This document shows, piece by piece, positions 1 to 21,035 of a stretch of 64,000 bases of DNA (position 1 is the first letter of the stretch; each line of letters starts with the position of its first letter). This stretch comes from Cercis canadensis (taxonomy: Eukaryota > Streptophyta > Magnoliopsida > Fabales > Fabaceae). Location of the stretch: assembly GCA_003255065.1 (NCBI GenBank), contig QAOA01001300.1, positions 697,308-761,307 of the forward strand. The letters are read 5' to 3'. The translations under genes were made by a program, and so were the position numbers. The notes beneath the pieces are model-generated. The model saw only the letters and a list, made by a program, of their open reading frames with translations. It was not told the DNA's origin and did no database searches.

Positions 1-459
1 AAAATAATCAAATAAAATCTCACTTCATGTATTGAGCATATTCATTTATTGTGTCCACATATAAAAACTCGAAAATAAATAGAAAGACAGAAATATTACA
101 AAAAGAGGCCTGCATTCCAGACAGATCTCATGAAACGGCCCAAAAAGATGGACCCCTTGAAGACCAAAAACAAAAGGCACCCATTGTTCCTCTCTCAGGC
201 CCAACTAGTTAAGCCCAAATATCATGTGGAAGCCCATAATTCATGGGCCGAAAACTGCCCACAGTGCTGTCCGCCTTGTTGCTCCCACGAGCCTTGATGA
301 GATCCAACGATCAATGGCTTGCCACGCCTCCTAGACTCAGCTTCTCTAGTCTAAGACCCAAAAAAAAAAACAAAAAACGAAAAAAAAAAGCTTGTTTAGT
401 TTCTCCGCCCCAACCCCGATCTCTTGCTCAGGCTAGCTAGCTCATCCTCGTCGTCGAAA
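1..459 (+). promoter_or_regulatory. NDUFV2 promoter and 5' leader with clustered site II (TGGGCY) elements
   Basis: Five TGGGCY motifs in either orientation lie at about 137-142, 198-203, 212-217, 231-236 and 244-249, that is 210-320 bases before the ATG at 460. Such site II elements are known in plants as TCP-factor targets in promoters of nuclear genes for respiratory-chain subunits, which fits the gene downstream. The A-rich stretch at 360-390 and the C/T-rich stretch at 400-455 look like leader sequence. The first 120 bases are AT-rich and may hold the 3' end of a neighbouring gene; I see no coding sequence there. Confidence 0.6.
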
Positions 460-4480
<4,021 letters not shown>

Positions 4481-6406
4481 AGCAAGCTATGTTTTGCCTT
4501 CAATAATGTAAGGCTTGCACGTATTCAAGCTTGCCTTAATTTGGACATTGTCAAATTGTTATGTACTCAACCAATTTTTGCATTACCTGCCAAGAATGGC
4601 TTCTGTTAAATATTTGTTCCATAAAACACCATAATCTCCAAGCTTATTTCCTGCCGGCCCTGTGTAGTCTTTGCTTTTCTGTATTTATACATTAATCATC
4701 ATGATGAATGAAACTTGAGCTTACGATGTTATCAAGTCAAATAATATGTACAGTATATCTACAATTATTTTATTAGTCAATCAATTTCTAGGAGGACTAG
4801 TGAGATGTTTTTGTGGGATTAGCTCTTAAATAAGAAGATAGAGCTTGAAAAATGGGTAAAAAACATACCCTTGTGTTTATTTTGAAAGCCATTTGTCAAT
4901 CTTTTAGGAAGAAGTTTCATTTAGCATGTAAATGATAACCTTGCAGGAGTGTTTAATGGAGTCGACCATATAAATCATTCGTAATAGAGGAAAAGCCACA
5001 TCCACAGGGTACAATATAATGAAGTTTTAGGACATTTAGCTCATTAATGAACACTGCCTATTTTAGGAAAGAAATAATGTACTAAAAGTGCGTAATTTTA
5101 CGTCATTCTGACTATCAGAAGAAGCCTTTAGCAATGGCACGTCAAGAAATGAAGGGAACACTGCATAGTTTTTTTCTCCCCAATTCAACCTTATTGTATT
5201 TTGTTTGGTGTAAAAAACAAAGACTATCTCTTAACAAAGCTTGGGTAATCACAGACATGATATATTTATACTAACATGAAGGAAACTCTCCTTTCGGTGT
5301 CTCAAAATAAGAATTAAAAAATTATCAACAGCAACTCCCCCTTAATGCACTCCCACAGTCCCACGTTAAGAATTAAATAATTTATCACCAACACTTTAAC
5401 ATGCATATTAACTTAAACGAAATCCATAAACCACAAACTTCTCAAGCCAACGATGTTTTAGTATTTTTAATATATAAAATCATGATTACCTGTTGGATGT
5501 GAAGAAGGCATATGTATTAATGGAGTATATTTTCCGAAAATAAAATTTTTATAAAAATGACACTGATAAATAATTTTACACGTTTTGATGTGGTGTGAAA
5601 GCATCATTTCCAATTATTTTAAGACCAAAAAGATTTTCTATCTTCGTAATCCAAATTTATAAGAAAAGATAGCTTTGATTATTCCTACAAACTTCACTTT
5701 TTCTTTTATTTTCTTTATTCAGCTAAGCTGCTGCTTCTTCTTCTTCTTCTTTTTTCCCTAAAAAGTAAAAACCCTTTGAAGTCGTTTTCATCAACGTTGG
5801 CAGTTTTTTACTTTGTACACGTCGTAACAAGTTCTACCACTATTGTATTCTAATTTTCTATAGGGATAAACATCAAAGTGAAAGTGGGCGTCGTTACCAA
5901 TTTCTGTTGCAACACAAAAAATGCGGCTCTAAGAGTGAGTCGATGATGACCATGCAAGCCATGTGTATATTTCTCCATTCCTATCTGTCCTCAACCATTC
6001 ACAATAAGAATCAGAGGTGTCGTTACCTTACAACTTCCACTTTCAGGTCTACTGAATCTCCTTTTCCTTTCTTCAATGCTAGCTTGATGTTTGGTTGCCG
6101 AGAAAATTCTGATGGAAAAGAAAGGAAATTTACAAATTTTATTCTTTTAGCTTCACTAATACTTCTCATCCAATGACCAACCCTAACGAATCTACACAAT
6201 CATTTTCCTTTCATCTCGTTATTATACTACTCTGGTAGCATTCCAAATCATTTTAGATCTTCCCCCCAGATTTTCTCGGCAAGCAAGCATCTTTTTTTTC
6301 CTTCGTTTATGAAATAAAGTGTTACATCATTTGCTTGATCATGGTTATCAGCGTGTTTGACTAAGTGATAAATGTTTTTCAGTTTATAGTTTGAAGGTGA
6401 GAATTG
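4481..6406. other. Intergenic: NDUFV2 3' UTR, then upstream region and leader of the EF-hand gene
   Basis: The first 150-250 bases are probably the NDUFV2 3' UTR. The middle is AT-rich without supported coding sequence. A short TTC-type microsatellite lies near 5733-5752. From about 6240 to 6400 the sequence is T/C-rich and likely includes the 5' leader, perhaps with an intron, of the next gene. A plus-strand open frame at 5907-6176 has no recognisable domain and looks like chance. Confidence 0.5.
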
Positions 6407-8659
6407 ATGGGGAGTGCACCATCTATGCTAACTCAATATGATATCGAGGAAGTACAAGAACACTGCAATAAATTATGTGAGGCTTGCTTATCTTTGTCTG
6501 CTTGTATTCTTTTTATCCAATTTTTGTTGCTGTTTCTCAGTTAAATCCGCTTTTGGTGTGAAATTCAGTTTCCCAGCAGGAAATAGTGTCTTTGTACCAA
6601 AGGTTTTGTCAACTTGATCGTAATGCAAAAGGATTTATTTCAGCAGATGAGTTCTTATCTGTCCCTGAGTTTGCCATGAATCCACTTTCTCAGGTAGATT
6701 TTGAGTTATTTTGGGACTTCCGTGCTTTCTTATGCATCACTAAATACTTTTGGATGATGTATGTAAATCATACCATATTTGATGTATTTTATGGTTATTT
6801 GCAGAGCCTACTCAGGATGGTTGATGGTTTGAACTTTAAAGACTTTGTGGCTTTCTTGTCTGCATTCAGTGCCAAAGCTAGTGCACAGCAAAAAATAGAA
6901 CGTATGTGTCAGTTATATAGCAGAACTATTTATGCGCATAGTTTCTTTTGCCAATTGTATATGAGAATACTATACTTGATATTCCTCCATTAGTTCAGAA
7001 CTTGCTCTTAAAGGGTTGCAGTAGTTTTTCTCATTCATTATAGAATTGTTCTACTAATGACTTGGATGCTGGTCGTCTCCTTGTTGTACAAATGCAACAA
7101 TGACAAGCTTGCATTTGTAATAATTATTTGTATATGTCACAAACTGGGTTCTCTTAATAAAGTACTTATAGTTACTGGTTTTTCTCTTTGTCTCAGTTAT
7201 TTTCGAAGTATATGATTCAGACCGTAACGGAAAGGTGTCTTTCAAAGATATGCTTGAAGTGCTAAGGGATTTGTCTGGTCCATTCATGTCTGAAGAACAG
7301 AGAGAGGTATCCCCAAAAATCTATACAGTTCCATGTATTTTAGGGAGAGATACTTGATAAGAAAGTAGGTTTAATTAAGGTGCATTAATAATTGTTACTG
7401 GTTTGATATCTCTATCCTAAGTTTGGTATACTGAAGTCGGATTTCAACAAAATGGGGGATGAGCTATTCATCTAGCTTCCTTAAGATTCTCAGTCATCTG
7501 TGATACGTAGGCGCTGTTTCACAATGTGGATTGTGATGCCTTTGGTTTTGATTTGTTGGTGTCAGTTCTCTTGAATGTTCTCCTAATGAGACGCTGAACA
7601 TTCATCCAAGTGATAGAAATGTCTACAATGGTACTTAGCAGATTTTTTTAGTTTTCGTATGATTCGGCATGTTTCTAATGTTTGTGTTACAATTTTTCTG
7701 TAGATGAATTGCATTTCCACTTAAACGAAGGCAACAAATTAGGTGTCCTTTCTTTTTTTCTCTTCTGAGCTTTTATTATCTTGTCTAATGGGATGAGAGA
7801 GCATGAATTGATTATTTTCATACACGTCTTCAGTTATGCTGATAGCTTTAGATTTAAGGGGAGCTTGACGAAGTTTTTTCTCTGTTCTTTGATTTGCAGC
7901 AAGTACTGAGCCAAGTTCTTGAAGAAGCTGGATACAGAAAAGACTCCTACTTGACATTGGATGACTTCTTTAAGGTCTGTACATTTCGTTACATATTTCT
8001 TGTAACAATTTTTGAATACATATCATGAAAGGAAAATTAATTAAACCCATGATTAAATCCAAGTTATTTTATCGTTTGGCCCACTGGAAGCCTATTGAAC
8101 AAGTGGGTCACTGAATGGAAATAACTCAATTTTATTCTCCCTTGATACTTTTCTTAACCACAATGGAAAGCCTTACGAGATATGATAATATTACTGGATG
8201 ATACTAAAAGAAAGAAAGCAGGAAAAAAGAGACTGGTCTAGCGCCATCTTAGTACAGAAATTTGGGCGTGATATAGGTATCTCTTTATGCAAATGTTGAG
8301 AATGTAAAACAAATAAGTAAAGATTATTGAGCATTTGAATCAGCTTTGCTGATAATCTTTGTAATAATTTTGCTTGCTTAGCATATAAAAGTTGAAAATT
8401 ATTGATGTTTGGAATGGAATTGAAACAGTCTGCTTATTAGGGAAATCAATTAAGAAAAAGAAAGAACTCGATTTAAATCCAGCTATACATTAGAATCTGA
8501 TATGGATAACTTGGAAGTTTCTTCCCTTTGTGCCATTCTTTGTTTCCGTCCCCTACTCTCTACTTCTATTTTCTGTTCTGTTTAATTTTAATTTTTAATT
8601 TGTCACAGGTTTTCAGCAGATCAGACCTCAAAATGGATGTTGAAATTCCTGTTGATTAA
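6407..8659 (+). CDS. Calcineurin B-like regulatory subunit (EF-hand calcium-binding protein)
   Basis: Six exons: 6407-6476, 6569-6693, 6805-6901, 7197-7306, 7900-7974, 8609-8659. They sum to 528 nt, giving 175 residues, the normal size for the plant calcineurin-B homologue (Arabidopsis At3g18430 by recollection, nearly identical in the stretch YQRFCQLDRNAKGFISADEF). The first EF-hand loop is at residues 40-51 (D-R-N-A-K-G-F-I-S-A-D-E) and a clear third loop at 104-115 (D-S-D-R-N-G-K-V-S-F-K-D). The second (around DGLNFKDF) and fourth (around DSYLTLDDF) lack most ligands and are probably poor calcium sites. The N-terminus MGSAPS fits an N-myristoylation motif, as in animal calcineurin B. Plants lack a canonical calcineurin A, so its partner is unknown to me. 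The ATG is the first of the frame. Confidence 0.95.
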
Positions 8660-10242
8660 GATAGCAAGCAGTTTTCTCGACTTTCTTTAGGAGATAAAAG
8701 TTGTAAAATATATCCATTGGATCCTTGTAATGTAATTTATATGGAAATGAAAGTGCATACTTTTTTTTGGCTGATTATGAACGTGCATACTTATCTTTGC
8801 CCCTCTCTGTTCTTGGAGTGAGATCTCAATCAACATACAAATGCGCCCCCCCCCACCACAAAAAAAAAAAACGAAACATAAACACACGAAGCAGGAAAAA
8901 AGTATTTGGTTCCTGAAAAAGTACCCCACAAACTCCTTTCCCAACCACACCCAAAACGCCAGATGAAAAACCAATCTTAGTATTTAGCTATAGACACGAG
9001 TTCCTATATAGTTGCAGATCTTATCAAGATTATCTAGAAGTGATGTCACAATTGCCTGTCCTTTTTTATTTTACTTCCGAATTCTGATTCCTGAATTCTG
9101 CAAGGTAATTGGTATAATGCATTAAGATGTGTATATGATATCATCAACTAAGACATAATTTGTTTAGAGTGGTATTGATTTGTTTTAGCACATCTCTGGC
9201 GAGGTAAACTGATGGTTCCTACCACTCTGTATATGTGATAGTGTTGTTTACGCGAGCATTTTTGGGTAATATGCATGCCAGGTTGAGGTTATATAGTCTA
9301 TCTTTGGTAAACTAAAACAGAAGAAGCCAAGGCTAGCACTGAATGAAGCCGAAAGCTGCCGACTACTAAAGGAGCCATGTTAGTAGCTCCAGTATTTTAT
9401 CAGTCTAACAGGGGAACCACTTGGTAACTTGGGGAAAAGTAAGACTCAAAATCAGTTAAGATATCTGTGCAAGTGCACACCCGTTTCTTTTCTCTCTCTC
9501 TTTCTCTCTAACCCCACTCTCAGTCACGAAGGCTAATATAAAGAAACATACGGTTATGCTTGTCTGAGTACTGCAACATAAAGCCTGCAAAACCCTCCCT
9601 ATCTCTTTGAAGGGAAGCCACGATATCATGTTTTATGAAGTGAAGCTTAAGTGTGAAGCAAGCAACTATGATTTGCTTTCATTATCCTTCCACCCATTCA
9701 ACTGTCTAGTTTCCCATTTCTTGTTAAGAATATAGAAGCCTTTCTTTAATTACCTCTTGATACCCATATGCATGATGAAGCAGAGAGTGGCCATACACAT
9801 AAAATCTCAACAAACTTCCTGCTTATAGTATTCTTTTTTTCTTCATTTTTTCAACTTAGGCATTTCAATTTGATTACTTTACCCTGAGAGACAATGGAAA
9901 GCCAAGTTTGTGGTAGACTTGTTAATGAATATTTGTATTCCTTCCAAAAATGTGTAAGAAATGTTGCACTGGTGGGAGATGGAAATGGAAAATTTTGAAT
10001 GGCAACTTAACTCAAGAAACGAGCTTCCAAAGCTCAAGAAGTTTAAGGTTGCAAATAGCAGCAAGCAAGCAATTGACAATAGATACAGGATGGTGATTTA
10101 AACTCCAGAGGATTTCATCAATGTTTCTGATTGTCTCCATTGCTTAGCAGATGCTACAACCAGGCAAAGAGAAATATGTAGAATCAATTCGGATAAACAC
10201 AAGTCAAATAATAAAAGACTACTACCAGCACCAGGGAAGGCC
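8660..10242. other. Intergenic: 3' UTR of the EF-hand gene and leader of the coiled-coil gene
   Basis: No supported coding sequence. A run of nine C followed by an A-rich stretch lies at about 8846-8872. A TCTCTCTC microsatellite-like tract at about 9490-9512 resembles the pyrimidine-rich initiator or leader sequence of many plant genes, so the transcript of the next gene may start near 9500 with a long or spliced leader. An open frame at 10151-10375 is in a different frame from the coiled-coil protein and probably not used. Confidence 0.4.
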
Positions 10243-11319
10243 ATGGTTTTGGTTAAAACCTGCGACCTTGATGATATGCATGCCAGTTGTTCAAGAAATA
10301 AGGATTGCAGTAGTAAAAATTTGCGAAAGGGTGTCTTGCAGGTTGGTGAGTTTGAACATCTTAACCAACGTCTGAAGATCCTTGAAGAAGAAATGGAAGG
10401 TATGAAGCAAGCTTTCTGTGGGCATGTAAAAGAAAGGAGAAAGCTGGCAAATGAAATTTACCAGAAGTTTCAAGTTATACAGCATATGCTTTGCCCAAGT
10501 AATGAAGTAAGAGGAGAGCGATGTTCTGATCACACATTGATCTTGAACCCTTCAAAGGTGACTTTTGGTCCTCTATTGTTATCTGTCCAAATTCCATTGC
10601 AATACTTTTGATATTGTTTCGATTAATGGTGTTAGCTTAGCTAGTGCAATAATGCCTCTTATCTTCCAAATGCCACGAGCTAAACTTTGTGATTTTGCAA
10701 AGATGTTTACAGTCGATTAAGGATGAATACGTAGGGATTTAAGGGTTATATTGAAATCCAGAAAATACAAGGAAAAAACTTTATTTGTACATTTGGGACC
10801 ATCTTTATTTCATAAAATGCATGGAAAAGACTGGATCTTGCCTACATTGAGTACATTTTTCCATGCTATTCACCCACCTAGACCTCATTTTTTAAGGATT
10901 TAACCATAGAAATTGGCAATATTTGCAGATCTAGATGGCAGTTTTCTGTGTTCAGGATGGAAACCTTCCCCAGAAAAGTAACTTGCCTAGAAATTTTTTC
11001 CTTTATAGTTTCGGAGTGATATATTCATCATTAGTAATTAATTTCTTGCAATATACTGATGCTGCAGTTTGATGCTTTTACTCTGCCTTTATTACTGGTT
11101 TGCTCGCTAATTTCTGTGTTCGTCATAGCATTGATTATTTTCTGATTGATTGCTCTACTCATGCATAACCAGGAAGGAAGAACTGTGGCAGGTCTTGTAG
11201 AATTTCTCGGCCAAGATTCAAATCCATCTCTTATCACCAAAAAACTTCGGGCTCCTATTTATCTTTCCAAGAAGAAACTGAAAACTGTATTCCCACGTAT
11301 CAATGATTCTTCCATTTGA
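10243..11319 (+). CDS. Small coiled-coil protein of unknown function
   Basis: I do not recognise this protein. Two exons: 10243-10557 (105 codons) and 11173-11319, joined in phase 0, give 153 residues. The ATG has a strong context (AAGGCCATGG) and opens a frame with codon structure. Residues 30-80 form a charged heptad-like region (EFEHLNQRLKILEEEMEGM, then VKERRKLANEIYQKF) predicting a coiled coil. The C-terminal part is basic and has no known motif. No signal peptide or membrane segment. The gene converges with the helicase gene, stop to stop about 500 bases apart. The second exon is inferred from its splice sites and could differ; there may also be an upstream exon. Confidence that a gene is here is fair, function unknown. 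Confidence 0.6.
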
Positions 11320-11819
11320 GATCTCAATAAAGTAGCTCGTAATTTTCCAGCCCACTGAGTCTCTTGCAGTTCTTGAACTCTGTTCATGAAATCTACCAAT
11401 TGTACAACAGGAACATGCCAATTGAGCCCTGCAGGAAAACGATACCGTAAAAATGGCCACTTTTCATATGCCACTCAACACCATCTTCTCAAAGTAAATT
11501 AATAAAAGAAGCCAAAGATGAAGCAAGAATCAACATACTATTCACCAAAAGAAGCAGCGCATAAAGAAGAAGCTTAATTTCAATTGTTGGAGAAGAAATC
11601 ATGAATACCAAGAGCAACAAGTATTGCCATTTATCAGGAAGAAAATTTTGTGATTGCAGTATCGCACAGTACACTATAACAAATTTGACTATATCAAAAC
11701 TACCATAACAAATACGGTGAAATTCATCACTTCTCATTCTACACAGATAGTAAGTTGCCAATACAATACATAACCCAGCGGTATTCAAAGAAAATATTGG
11801 TACATAAAGATTGGTACAT
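11320..11819. other. Convergent 3' region between the coiled-coil gene and RH35
   Basis: Both flanking genes end into this stretch, so it should hold both 3' UTRs, possibly overlapping. A minus-strand frame at 11259-11474 (71 codons, beginning at GTG after an in-frame stop) overlaps the last coding bases of the plus-strand gene. It has protein-like composition but no start codon or family I know. Nothing else stands out. Confidence 0.4.
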
Positions 11820-14031
<2,212 letters not shown>

Positions 14032-14557
14032 CTGAATCTTAAATCTTTTAATCACAGCTAAATGCACATGTCCAAGATTTTTTCTTTTTTGTTACAAGAG
14101 TGAAAAAAAAGAAAGACTACAGCCTAGTTCCGGCAAGAGCCATCCTATCTGCCAACAAGACTATCAGAACTTCAGGGAGAGGCTGATCAAAAAAATACCA
14201 ACCCTCTTGCCCATGTGCTCCTTTTTTTGCCATGAAATCAGCCTCTTGGTTAGCTTCTCTCAGCACATGCCGCACCTCAAGATGCCAAGNCTGAATCTTA
14301 AATCTTTTAATCACAGCTAAATGCGCATGTCCAAGATTTTTTCTTTTTTGTTACAAGAGTGAAAAAAAAGAAAGACTACAGCCTAGTTCCGGCAACAGCC
14401 ATCCTATCTGCCAACAAGACTATCAGAACTTCAGGGAGAGACTGATCAAAAAAATACCAGCCCTCTTGCCCATGTGCTCCTTTTTTTGCCATGAAATCAG
14501 CCTCTTGGTTAGCTTCTCTCAGCACATGCCGCACCTCAAGATGCCAAGATCTTCTCA
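14032..14557 (-). mobile_element. LINE-type RNase H domain remnant, present twice around an N
   Basis: On the minus strand each copy encodes the end of a plant non-LTR retrotransposon-like RNase H domain: WHLEVRHVLREANQEADFMA is the typical W..RHV.REAN..AD..AK block, followed by FFDQ.LPEVLIVLLADRM and a stop. The copies, 14032-14289 and 14291-14557, differ at only a few bases (for example ATGCAC/ATGCGC and AAGAG/AACAG) and meet at a single N at 14290. The remnant itself is a 5'-truncated fragment with no reverse transcriptase. The doubling is more likely an unmerged overlap of two alleles than a genuine tandem repeat. Confidence 0.7.
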
Positions 14558-15366
14558 TAATATGTCTAATGTCACTTAAAATACACCATGAATGTGAAAG
14601 TTGACATATGCATTATTTATCAAATTGATCGTTAATTTTTACTACCAGTTGAACCAAGTGATTGTTGATTTTTATTCGTAATTGTGAATCACATATATAA
14701 AATATAAAAAAAAAAATTGTATTCAAGATTCTTTTGTTTAGTATAATGATTGTGAGTTATGTTACATATTAAAATTAATCCACTTCTAATTCTCTTTTTA
14801 TTCTATACCTCTCACTAATTTGAGATTGTTTTTTAGTTTGTAGGAGAATTGAATTTCATCCCTAGATGATATTCATTAAAAAGGGTGTAATTTTTGAATT
14901 CTAATATATAGATACCTACCAAGTACTGCAATCTAATTCCATAATCTACAATAATATAAAATTTGAGATAACAATGTGAAAATTAAGGTATGGCAATTTG
15001 ATTGTCTCTAAACTTGTAAAAATTGGAAAGATGAAAATCCATTTTACATTGCCCTTACATTCTTTCATCAGATTAAAAAAAAAATCAGAATTAATTTGGG
15101 CGATGAAAGGAGTATAGAGGCCAAGTTCAGTATAAAAAGACAATTTATTTATTATTGTTATGATATCTCAGTAAAAAAAAAAATGCAAACACCAAATGAA
15201 ACGAGACAATTTCCTGCACTTACGCAGAATCTACAGAGGACATTCTAACAAACTGAATTCTTCTCTACGAGTTCTAGCAAGACTATACTCTAATATCCGA
15301 TGCCTGTAGCTCTCTAACATGAACCTTAAAACACTTGGTGAGTAAATTTCAAAAAAAAAAAAAGTA
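14558..15366. other. AT-rich intergenic and COQ5 3' UTR
   Basis: No coding sequence is supported. The part nearest 15366, roughly 15180-15366, is less AT-rich and is probably the 3' UTR of the minus-strand COQ5 gene. The open frame at 14946-15143 (minus) is low-complexity and has no domain. Confidence 0.4.
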
Positions 15367-18127
<2,761 letters not shown>

Positions 18128-19150
18128 GGCTGTTCAGGCCTGAAAAATAAATGAAACAGGAAAAAGAAGACATGAATCAAATTCAGAATATATTCAAACA
18201 TAATATTAGAATAGTATTGTATTCTTCAGTTACCAACCTCTAGGATTTTGATCATGTAAAGGTAAACACCATAACACAAAAGAAGTGAGAAAATTATATG
18301 CTGGTATTTTGTGCCTTGATCAATAGTTTAGCACTTAGATTGGAAGGAACATGACAAATGTAGCATTAAATGGCACAAACTATATGAATTAAGACTACAT
18401 TACACAAAATCATCATTTCCGTCTCTAATTCTCTATGAAATTCACTTCGAATCAATATGTTAACATTACTCTAATCAAAAGAGAATTTTGCATCTCTGCA
18501 ATAGAAACTGAGATGACAGAATCAATTAACCTAAGAAAAAAGCGTAAAATATGCATCAGCTCATACGCATTACTCACAAAGAGTAAAGCACTAAAACTTA
18601 TCTCAACTAGACGATACATCAAGCACCGCACGGGCGCATCATTCAAAGCATTATACCCAAATCGAACCGCCCAAAAAAAAAAAAGGCTCGAACTTAATCA
18701 TAAAAATTCCACCCCACAATTTAATCAGTTCATCCAATCATTCAGCCACAATGGAAAGAAAAATTGTAGGGGGAAAATAACTTGCAGAAACAAGGTCTTG
18801 GTATGACACCGTTGATATAGCGCCGGAGATTTTATCAGGAAAAAAAAAAAAAAACAGTGAGTAAGAAAGAGAAAGTGAGGGTTCGAGGAGACTAACCGTG
18901 AATGGAGGGAAAGGATTCCGGTGCAATGGAATAAAATACCGCGACTAAACTTAACGTAACAGAGGGAAGCAAATCGACAATGGAATCCAAACAGAGTGAA
19001 GATGAAGGTGAAGGTACTGACATTTTTTTTTTTTCTGAAGACAATGTTTTCTACAAGTAAATCTCTTGGGCCAATATTGATCTTTTCTGATGAGTCCACT
19101 ATAAAATGCTAGGCCTCTAGAACTACTGATGAGGCCCAGCTCAATTTTAT
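18128..19150 (-). promoter_or_regulatory. COQ5 5' UTR intron, non-coding exon and promoter
   Basis: Read on the minus strand, a CACG/GTTAGT donor near 18896 and a polypyrimidine/CAG acceptor near 18142 bracket a likely leader intron. Upstream lie two TGGGCY site II motifs, at 19067-19072 and 19133-19138, the same class seen before NDUFV2. This fits co-regulation of mitochondrial genes (established for the motif; inference here). Confidence 0.5.
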
Positions 19151-21035
19151 CAGCACCTGTTTTTGTTTTCTCCTTCTTGTTCAGCTAACCTTCTAGCAGT
19201 CTAGAACCACTTTTCCACACCTAAAAGTGATTCTTTTTGTCTTTTTCTTGTTTATGTTTTTTTAAAAAAATATTTTTAATTATGATTAAACAAAACTTAA
19301 ATCGAAAATTAATTTTCTTTATACTAGAAGCTAAAACAATAAATTNTTAATTTTGATTAAACAAAACTTAAATCGAAAATTAATTTTCTTTATACTAGAA
19401 GCTAAACAATAAATTTCATCCCACTAATCCTAATATAATTTAAATACAATATTTAATGATAAAATGTCACATACTTAACTAATTAGATTTCAAAAACATT
19501 TCAAAGCTATGTCAAAAGTGGTGTTTTCATTCACTATACTTAATAATTTAACATATATATTTTTAATATCAATACAAATAGTGACTTTTACTAATTTGAT
19601 ATGTCAAGAACTAATTTTACTTAATGATATTCAGACAAAATAACTTCACTCATAACCACATTTACAAAACCAAACATTTTCAAACAAAAACTCATTATTC
19701 TAAAATCAATTTCGAAATCTATAAACTGTAGTCTTACAACAATCTTCAGTTACACACTTATACTAATGTAATGATTCATAGTTCAATTAAATGTTAATCA
19801 AATATTTAAACAAATAATGAAAACATTGCGTGCACAATCTTCCCAAGGCACCTGTGGGCCCTTGCGCCTCCTCCAAGTGGATAAAGTCAAGAGCCCAATA
19901 TTGGAATCTCACGTCTCTCTCTCTCTCGCTTTATGATTCTTTTCCATCTTATCCAATTTTCCATGCAGAGCACCAAACTCCGAACCTTCTCGGCTAACTA
20001 ACCACCACGTGTCGAACATTAGTTGGTTCGGACGCCGGCTCGGTGATGGCCACGTTGCAATTTCTTTCCCCACCCACCCCTTCAGTCTTTTCTTACACTC
20101 CATTTTCTGCTTTTGGTTTTCCTTTCTGTGTCTGTCTGTCATCACTGAAACTGAAAGAGTTTCCATGATCGCTCTACCTGAAAATCGAAGCTAGATGCTT
20201 CATCATGTCAGGGTATAGTTACTGTCTCAGATTTTTCTTTCTGAATTTCGATCTGTTTGTTTCGCTAGAAACTCTGTCTGGAATTTTCTTCTTATCTCTT
20301 TCATTACCGGGAAAATGGTCATCACTCTGTTTCTCATGTTAATTTATTCAGATGCGTAGCTTATCTGAGTTTTTTATTACGCTGTACTCTTTCTTACGAT
20401 TCGTTTCAGAACTATGAAAATTACTATTCCCTTGCAAAATTATTTTCCTCGCAAAGTTTTGGTTGTTGGTTTCGGAGAAAATTATTTGTTTGGAGCCTCT
20501 ACGGTTCGATCATGGCCTTTATTTGCTTATTCTGTTTCATAATCACACTTTAACGCCTTTGCTATATTCACTTCCTTTTTTAATTGTTTTCTGTTATCCG
20601 CTTATGTGATATAAATATTTTTAGCGTCTGTAGATGCCCTGCACTTTTCTCTTTCCTTAACTGGTATGCATCATGCACTGGTACTTATATCTTACTATAA
20701 ATATGCTACGGAAAACATGGTTAAGAGTTAAGACAAAGATGGTAAGGGCTTATCTAAGTACAGGCTCTGATGACTTTCGGATTAGTATATGGAGATGATA
20801 TTGCAAACAGAATTGTTTGTGTACTTTATAATCTTCAATAGTTGTTGAGAATGTTTTCAAGAGAAGTCAATTCCTGAATGATCCAGCCTGCTGAAAACTT
20901 ATTCAGCTGTACTCTTCCCTTTTATTTTTACAGGGTGAAGTAGAGTGCATTTATTCATTTTTGGTAATTGAATGGATTACACTAGTCTTCTGCTGCAATT
21001 TTTATGACATTTATTGATTACGAGATATTTCCTCG
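19151..21035 (+). promoter_or_regulatory. Intergenic and LRR-gene promoter and 5' UTR
   Basis: 19240-19840 is very AT-rich and contains a 70-base near-duplicate around an N at 19346. From 19850 to 20210 the base composition rises and a TCTCTCTCTC tract lies near 19915-19927, typical of a core promoter or leader. Roughly 20213-21000 reads like a leader intron of the LRR gene (GT-rich start, T-rich end). Plus-strand frames here have no recognisable domain. Confidence 0.4.
19276..19414. repeat. Direct duplication of about 70 bases around an N
   Basis: The copies 19276-19345 and 19347-19414 are almost identical and are joined by the single N at 19346. They are AT-rich and non-coding. Probably an unmerged contig overlap, like the other N junctions in this window. 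Confidence 0.8.

Noticed and set aside
14032..14557. Genuine tandem duplication of a LINE fragment
   Set aside because: The copies meet exactly at an N and differ by few bases, as at other N junctions, so an unmerged overlap is simpler.
18435..18806. 123-codon plus-strand frame
   Set aside because: Falls in the likely 5' UTR intron of COQ5 on the other strand; low-complexity basic composition.
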